A stretch of 64,000 bases of DNA from Microbacterium sp. Its GTDB lineage: Bacteria > Actinomycetota > Actinomycetes > Actinomycetales > Microbacteriaceae. Location: positions 1-64,000 of the forward strand of contig JAFKIL010000006.1 of NCBI GenBank assembly GCA_017306415.1, given 5' to 3'. Positions 59,420 to 64,000 of this stretch are shown piece after piece. Position numbers and translations under genes: made by a program. The number at the start of each line of letters is the position of its first letter. Positions within the stretch are counted from its first letter, which is position 1. Below the pieces are notes generated by a model. It was not told the origin of the DNA. It saw nothing but the letters and a program-made list of their open reading frames with translations, and made no database searches.

Positions 59420-60304
59420 ATGACTACTCTCATCCAGGTGATCGTCTCCGGCATCCTGGTCGGCGGTCTCTACGGCATCATCAGCAGCGGCCTGTCGCTG
59501 AGCTTCGGCATCTCGAAGATCGCGAACTTCGCGCACGCGGACTTCGTGACGATCGGGATGTACTCCACCTTCCTCATGGTCGGGCTCTTCTCGTCGTGGG
59601 GCCTTCTGCTCGCACCGGTGATCGCGGCCGTCATCGGGCTCATCGGCGTCCTGGTCTACGTCCTCCTGCTGCGACGCTCGCACCTTCGCGCGACGAACGA
59701 CGACGAGGCCCACCTGCCTCAGGTGGTCATCACGGCCGGGCTCGGCATCCTGATCCAGTCGGTGCTGCTGACGATCTTCGGCTCCAACGACCGCAGCATC
59801 TCCACGGTCCTGGACGGATCGCTGCGGATCGGGGGCATCGCGATCTCCAAGGCGCAGCTCGTGGCGTTCGCGGTCTCGACGGTCGCCTTCATCGCGCTCG
59901 AGCTCGTGGTGACGCGCACCGAGTTCGGCCGGGCGCTGCGCGCTATCGTCGACGACGGCGAGCAGGCGGCCGCGGTCGGTGTCAACCGGACCGCCATGGT
60001 CGCCTCCAGCATGGGCATCGGCGTCGGGCTTGCCGGCCTGGCCGGAGCGCTCCTCGCGACGTACCAGACCGTGACGCCGACCTCGGGGTTCGGCTACCTG
60101 GCCATGGCGTTCGTGGTCATCATCCTCGGCGGCCTCGGCAGCATCCGCGGCGCCTTCATCGCCGGCATCGTCGTCGGGATCGTCCAGCAGGCGACGGGGA
60201 CCTACATCGCCCTGGATCTGCAGAACGTCGCGATCTGGGTGCTCTTCCTCGTCGTGCTGCTCGTGCGACCCCACGGACTCTTCGGAAAGGGAGTGACCCT
60301 GTGA
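59420..60304 (+). CDS. livH: Liv-type ABC permease, LivH
   Basis: 294 residues, about eight helices. ILVGGLYGIISSGLSLSFGI near 14-33 and AIVDDGEQAAAVGVN near 177 are typical LivH blocks. Stop overlaps the LivM start (GTGA). Confidence 0.9.
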   Translation: MTTLIQVIVSGILVGGLYGIISSGLSLSFGISKIANFAHADFVTIGMYSTFLMVGLFSSWGLLLAPVIAAVIGLIGVLVYVLLLRRSHLRATNDDEAHLPQVVITAGLGILIQSVLLTIFGSNDRSISTVLDGSLRIGGIAISKAQLVAFAVSTVAFIALELVVTRTEFGRALRAIVDDGEQAAAVGVNRTAMVASSMGIGVGLAGLAGALLATYQTVTPTSGFGYLAMAFVVIILGGLGSIRGAFIAGIVVGIVQQATGTYIALDLQNVAIWVLFLVVLLVRPHGLFGKGVTL

Positions 60305-61320
60305 ACCTGATGCGTGGCGCGCTGCGCACCGTGGGCCCGGCGCTGGCCGTCGGGCTGGTCACCCTGTCCCTCCCGTTCTGGCTCATCCAGCAGCAGTACG
60401 TGCTGTCGATCGTGATGGTGACGATCATCTGGGCCATCGCCGGCCAGGGCTGGAACATCATCGGCGGATACGGCGGCCTGCTGTCGTTCGGGCATTCGGT
60501 GTTCTTCGGCGTCGGCGCCTACACGACGGCGCTCCTGACCATCCACTTCGGCATCTCGCCGTGGATCGGGATGCTCGTGGGCGCCGCCCTGGCGGCGGTG
60601 CTCGGCGCGATCCTCACGTTCCCGGCCCTGCGGCTGAAGGGCGTCTACTTCACGCTGGCGACGTTCGTCCTCACGCTGCTGTTCGCCGACCTGGCGACGC
60701 ACTTCTCGGACTTCACCGGCGGCGATCAGGGTCTCTCGCTGCCCTTCGTCCGCAACGACCCGTCGGCGTTCCAGTTCGACTCGAAGCTGACGTTCTACTA
60801 CGTCCTCACCGGGTTCCTGGTCGTCGCCACCCTGATCGTCGCGCTCGTCGGGAACAGCCGTCTGGGCCTCTTCCTCAAGGCGAGCCGCGACGATCCCGAG
60901 GCGGCGCGCGCGGCGGGCGTGGATGTCACGCGGACGCGGCTGATCGGCCTCATCGTCAGCGCCGCGCTGACGAGCATCGCCGGCAGCCTCATGCTCGAGT
61001 ACCTCCGCTTCATCGACCCGACCACCGGGCTCGGATCCAACACGGGCTTCATCATCGGGCTCGTCGCGCTCGTCGGCGGCCGCGGCACGATCCTCGGGCC
61101 GATCATCGGTGCCGCGGTGCTGATCCCGTCGCAGCAGCTGCTCGCCTCGGCGTTCTCGTCCGCGCCGTCCGGCCTGTCCGGGATCGCCTACGCCGCGATC
61201 GTGATCGTCATCATGCTCGTGGACTGGCGGGGCCTGCACCATCTGCTGGAGCGACTGTTCCGCGCGATCGGCCGGCTCGCCCGCAGACGCCCGGTCCCGG
61301 CCGAAGGGAGTGCGTCATGA
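60301..61320 (+). CDS. livM: Liv-type ABC permease, LivM
   Basis: 339 residues, GTG start. GQGWNIIGGYGGLLSFGHSV (about 48-67) and KASRDDPEAARAAGVDV near 198 define LivM. Basic C-terminal tail (RAIGRLARRRPVPAE). Overlaps the LivG start by four bases. Confidence 0.9.
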   Translation: MNLMRGALRTVGPALAVGLVTLSLPFWLIQQQYVLSIVMVTIIWAIAGQGWNIIGGYGGLLSFGHSVFFGVGAYTTALLTIHFGISPWIGMLVGAALAAVLGAILTFPALRLKGVYFTLATFVLTLLFADLATHFSDFTGGDQGLSLPFVRNDPSAFQFDSKLTFYYVLTGFLVVATLIVALVGNSRLGLFLKASRDDPEAARAAGVDVTRTRLIGLIVSAALTSIAGSLMLEYLRFIDPTTGLGSNTGFIIGLVALVGGRGTILGPIIGAAVLIPSQQLLASAFSSAPSGLSGIAYAAIVIVIMLVDWRGLHHLLERLFRAIGRLARRRPVPAEGSAS

Positions 61321-62057
61321 CCGAGGACGTCCTGCTCCGTGTGCGCGGGGCGACCGTCGCCTTCGGCGGCGTCGTCGCCGTCAACGACGTCTCGCTCGAC
61401 GTCCGGCCCGGTGAGATCGTGGGCCTCGTCGGCCCCAACGGCGCCGGCAAGAGCACCCTCTTCGGAGCCGTGGCGGGCGCCGTGCCGCTCAAGTCGGGAT
61501 CCATCGAGTTCCGCGGCGAGGATGTCACGCGCCGGCGCGCGATGCAGATGTCCCGTCGCGGCGTGGCGCGCACGTTCCAGAAGGTGCGCCTCTTCTCGTC
61601 CCTGTCGGCCGAGGACAACGTGCTCGTCGCCGCGCGCGCCCACGACCGCGCGACCGCGCGGGCCCGGCGGACCGCGCACGAGGCTCTCGACCGCGCCGGC
61701 TTCACCGCCGACCGGCGGATCGCGGTGGGATCCCTCCCCCTGGCCGATCGCAAGCGGATCGAGATCGCCCGCGGTCTCGCCGCGCAGCCGGCGCTGCTGC
61801 TCCTCGACGAGATGATGAACGGCCTCACCGCCGAGGAGACGGATGCGCTCACCGCCGCGATCCGCACCCTGCCGGACGAGGGGGTCACGGTCGTGCTCGT
61901 CGAGCACGTGCTCCAGGTCGTGCGGTCGCTGTGCGATCGGCTCGTGGTGCTGCACCACGGCCGCCTGATCGCCGACGGCGACCCTGCCGAGGTCCTCGCC
62001 CGCGACGACGTCGCGGAGGCGTGGCTCGGGCGTGCGGAAGGAAGTGGGACGCGATGA
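61317..62057 (+). CDS. livG: Liv-type ABC ATPase, LivG-like, with altered signature
   Basis: 246 residues. Walker A GPNGAGKST (39-47), Q-loop RTFQKVRLF, Walker B LLLLDEMMNGL, H-loop VLVEHVL. The ABC signature, normally LSYGQ/LSGGQ, reads SLPLADRKRIEIARGL, so it lacks the canonical Ser-Gly-Gly. The linked LivF has a normal signature, so the heterodimer could still have one good site. Family and position are clear. Confidence 0.86.
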   Translation: MTEDVLLRVRGATVAFGGVVAVNDVSLDVRPGEIVGLVGPNGAGKSTLFGAVAGAVPLKSGSIEFRGEDVTRRRAMQMSRRGVARTFQKVRLFSSLSAEDNVLVAARAHDRATARARRTAHEALDRAGFTADRRIAVGSLPLADRKRIEIARGLAAQPALLLLDEMMNGLTAEETDALTAAIRTLPDEGVTVVLVEHVLQVVRSLCDRLVVLHHGRLIADGDPAEVLARDDVAEAWLGRAEGSGTR

Positions 62058-62767
62058 TGCTGTCGGTCGAAGGGCTCAGCGCCCGGTACGGCGACTCGGA
62101 GGCGCTGCGCGGCGTCACCATCGGCGTCGAGGAGGGCGACTTCTACGGCATCCTGGGCGCGAACGGGGCCGGCAAGACCACGCTGCTGCGCGCGATCATG
62201 GGCCTCACGCCACCCTCCGTGACCGGACGGATCGAGTTCGACGGCGAGGACCTGCTCCGCATCCCCGCGCACCGGCGCACGAAGCTCGGCCTCGCGGTCG
62301 TGCCGGAGGGACGCCGGATGTTCTCCAGCCTCAGCATCCGCGACAGCCTGCTGATGGGCGCCTACCGCCGTGGCGGCGCGCAGCAGCGGGCCGGCATCGA
62401 GCGCGTGCTGGCGCTGTTCCCCGAGCTCGCCGACCGGATGCAGCAGCCGTCCGGCAGTCTCAGCGGCGGGCAGCAGCAGATGGTGGCCGTGGGCCGCGCA
62501 CTCATGTCCGACCCTCGCGTGCTCCTCCTCGACGAGCCGTCACTGGGGCTCGCGCCGGTGGTGGTGCAGCGGATGTTCGGCGTCCTGCGCGACCTCCACC
62601 GCGAGCGGGGGCTGACCGTCATCCTCATCGAGCAGAACGCCCGCGAGGCGTTCCCCCTCCTCACCCGCGCCGTCGTGATCGAGCGGGGGCGGGTCGTGAT
62701 CGAGGGGGACCGCGCCGAGGTCGAGGCATCCCCCGCCGTCGCGCAGGCCTACCTGGGCCAGGTCTGA
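62054..62767 (+). CDS. livF: Liv-type ABC ATPase, LivF
   Basis: 237 residues: Walker A GANGAGKTT (35-43), signature LSGGQQQMVAVGRAL, Walker B VLLLDEPSLGLAP, and the LivF hallmark VPEGRRMFSSLSIRDSL. ATG 62054 overlaps the LivG stop; TGATG joins it to the following SDR. Confidence 0.9.
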   Translation: MMLSVEGLSARYGDSEALRGVTIGVEEGDFYGILGANGAGKTTLLRAIMGLTPPSVTGRIEFDGEDLLRIPAHRRTKLGLAVVPEGRRMFSSLSIRDSLLMGAYRRGGAQQRAGIERVLALFPELADRMQQPSGSLSGGQQQMVAVGRALMSDPRVLLLDEPSLGLAPVVVQRMFGVLRDLHRERGLTVILIEQNAREAFPLLTRAVVIERGRVVIEGDRAEVEASPAVAQAYLGQV

Positions 62768-63513
62768 TGGCCGGGCGGATGGCCGGCACGGTGTGCCTGG
62801 TCACGGGAGGCGGTCAGGGCATCGGGCAGGCGATCGCCGCGCGCCTCCACGCGGAGGGCGCGCGCGTGGCGATCGCGGACCGGGACCTCGAGCGGGCGCG
62901 GGACGCGGCCGCTGCTCTCGACGGTGCCATCGCGGTCGAGCTCGATGTCGCCGACCTCGATGCGCACGCGTCCGCCCTGGACGAGGTCGAGCGCCGGCTC
63001 GGGGTCGTCGGCGTACTCGTGAACAACGCCGGTGTCGGGCCGCACTCCGCCCTGCTCGACGTCACCCCTGACCTGTGGGACACCGTCCACTCCGTGAACC
63101 TGCGCGGCGCGTTCTTCCTGCTGCAGGCCGTCGCCCGGCGCATGGTCGCCCACGGCATCGCGGGGTCGATCGTCAACGTCACCTCGGTCGTCGCCGATCG
63201 CGTGTGGATGCCGAGCACGGCATATGCCGCGAGCAAGCGCGCGTTGGCGACGGTGACCGAGTACGCGGCCGCAGAGCTCGGCCCGCACGGCATCCGCGTG
63301 AACAACCTCTGTCCCGGACCGACGGACACGCCCCTGTCGGCACCCCGCTACCAGGATCCCGCGTTCCGCGAGGCGATGGTGTCCCGCCTGCCGCTCGGAC
63401 GCGTCGGCACGCCGGGCGATCTCGCCGAGGCGGCGCTGTTCCTCGCCTCCGAGTCCTCCGCATTCACGACGGGCAGCACCCTCTACGTCGAGGGCGGCCG
63501 GCGCGTCGGCTGA
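62767..63513 (+). CDS. Short-chain dehydrogenase/reductase
   Basis: 248 residues: TGGGQGIG (13-20), NNAG (near 86), VTSVVADR, YAASK near 155, GSTLYVEGGRRVG at the end. Start codon shares bases with the LivF stop, so it belongs to the transporter operon and probably oxidises or reduces the imported compound. Ends with a 31-base overlap with the convergent SDR. Confidence 0.88.
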   Translation: MAGRMAGTVCLVTGGGQGIGQAIAARLHAEGARVAIADRDLERARDAAAALDGAIAVELDVADLDAHASALDEVERRLGVVGVLVNNAGVGPHSALLDVTPDLWDTVHSVNLRGAFFLLQAVARRMVAHGIAGSIVNVTSVVADRVWMPSTAYAASKRALATVTEYAAAELGPHGIRVNNLCPGPTDTPLSAPRYQDPAFREAMVSRLPLGRVGTPGDLAEAALFLASESSAFTTGSTLYVEGGRRVG

Positions 63514-64000
63514 GAGGCCGCCCGCGCGAACGCCTCGACGATCCGCGCGTTCCGGGCTGTGACGCGATCGACGAGCTCGGGGTGGCTGAACGCGTACAGC
63601 TCGTCCGCCTCGATCGCGTCGAGAGCGGATGCGGCCACCTCCGCGGGATCGCGCCAGCGGATCCAGTCGTAGCCCTGTCGCTCCAGGTCGATGTCGACGA
63701 GGCGCGCCTCACTGTCGGCGTCCCGGTGCCGCTGGCTCGTGCCGATCGCGGAGCGGGTGGGCCCGGGCGACAGGAGGGTGACGCCTACCGCGGGCTCGGA
63801 TCCGGCGAGCTCCGCGGCGAGGACCTCCGACATCGCGGTCACGGCGGCCTTGGTCGCGGCGTAGCCGCCGAGCGGCGGGTTGGGGGCGAAGGCGGCCATC
63901 GAGGATGTCACCAGCACGTGACCGCCCTCGCGGCGGATGCCGGGGAGGAAGGCGCGGAGCGGATGGATGACGCCCCAGACGTTCACGCCGAGGAGCCACG
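63483..64000 (-). CDS. Short-chain dehydrogenase/reductase, 5' end beyond the window
   Basis: About 172 visible residues, the C-terminal part of an SDR: NVWGVIHPLRAFLPGIRREG, LVTSSMAAFAPNPPLGGYAA with YAATK near the middle, LSPGPTRSAIG, then an EIAASALDAI-type helix. The cofactor motif lies outside the window. Longer C-terminal tail than classical SDRs. Confidence 0.8.
   Translation of the reverse strand, partial: WLLGVNVWGVIHPLRAFLPGIRREGGHVLVTSSMAAFAPNPPLGGYAATKAAVTAMSEVLAAELAGSEPAVGVTLLSPGPTRSAIGTSQRHRDADSEARLVDIDLERQGYDWIRWRDPAEVAASALDAIEADELYAFSHPELVDRVTARNARIVEAFARAASQPTRRPPST

Overview
The window is 64 kb of very GC-rich chromosome. Frequent GTG starts, long runs of ATGA/GTGA-overlapping genes, a DUF222/HNH (13E12-type) nuclease, F420-type LLM, HxlR and FadR-type proteins, and heavy use of GGATGC at Asp-Ala codons all point to an actinobacterium, most likely Microbacteriaceae (Microbacterium-like). 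This is inferred from style; no rRNA or marker gene is present. The content is dominated by catabolic genes with their transporters, interrupted by one 11-kb accessory island.

Region 1 (1-9.7 kb). On the minus strand, a LysR gene is followed by a ribose-type ABC importer (ATPase plus two permeases), a LigM/DesA-like tetrahydrofolate-dependent O-demethylase, a MetF-like reductase broken by a frameshift, and purU (cut by the window edge). The apparent logic is import of a methoxylated (probably aromatic) compound, methyl transfer to THF, then oxidation and release of the C1 unit as formate. A cyclase-family hydrolase and a duplicated EthD-like protein face the other way. Region 2 (9.9-21.5 kb) holds mixed oxidative genes: a GMC dehydrogenase with its gluconate-2-dehydrogenase subunit-3 partner, a HIBADH-type dehydrogenase, Zn-ADH, an HNH nuclease, an alpha/beta hydrolase, ALDH, a carboxymuconolactone-decarboxylase-like protein, SDR, HxlR and an LLM oxidoreductase.

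Region 3 (21.5-32.6 kb) is the accessory island. It has lower GC, small membrane and secreted proteins of unknown function, a RES/MbcA-type toxin-antitoxin pair, a DUF2971 protein, a GAF membrane protein, and broken pieces of a cutinase, a MobF relaxase and an RHS/YD-repeat protein. Two 28-bp dif-like (Xer recombination) sites lie in direct orientation at 22298 and 26709 and bracket the toxin-antitoxin pair and the secreted paralogues. This is the most unusual structure in the window.

Region 4 (32.6-43.2 kb) resumes catabolism: a DUF2268-type metallopeptidase with a CMD-family protein, divergent from an FAH-family hydrolase and a complete type I extradiol dioxygenase. These are followed by a second ribose-type importer (ATPase, two permeases, lipoprotein binding protein), an SDR and an aldo/keto reductase. 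Region 5 (43.6-52.4 kb) is an eight-gene minus-strand operon: a CUT1 sugar importer without its own ATPase, the two halves of a Tm-1-like protein as separate genes, an EthD protein, a Gfo/Idh/MocA oxidoreductase and a TauE-like permease, read from a clear -35/-10 promoter and divergent from a ROK regulator. Region 6 (52.6-64 kb) has a FadR-type regulator, a serine hydrolase/SDR/OCD operon, a divergent CMD-HIBADH pair, a full Liv-type (branched-chain amino acid family) importer with a trailing SDR, and a partial SDR at the right edge. TGTC(A/T)GACA palindromes in two of these promoters suggest a local FadR-type regulon.

Hairpin-rich repeats occupy three of the convergent intergenic gaps (9.7, 43.4 and 52.5 kb). 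I see no rRNA, tRNA, CRISPR array or intact insertion sequence.
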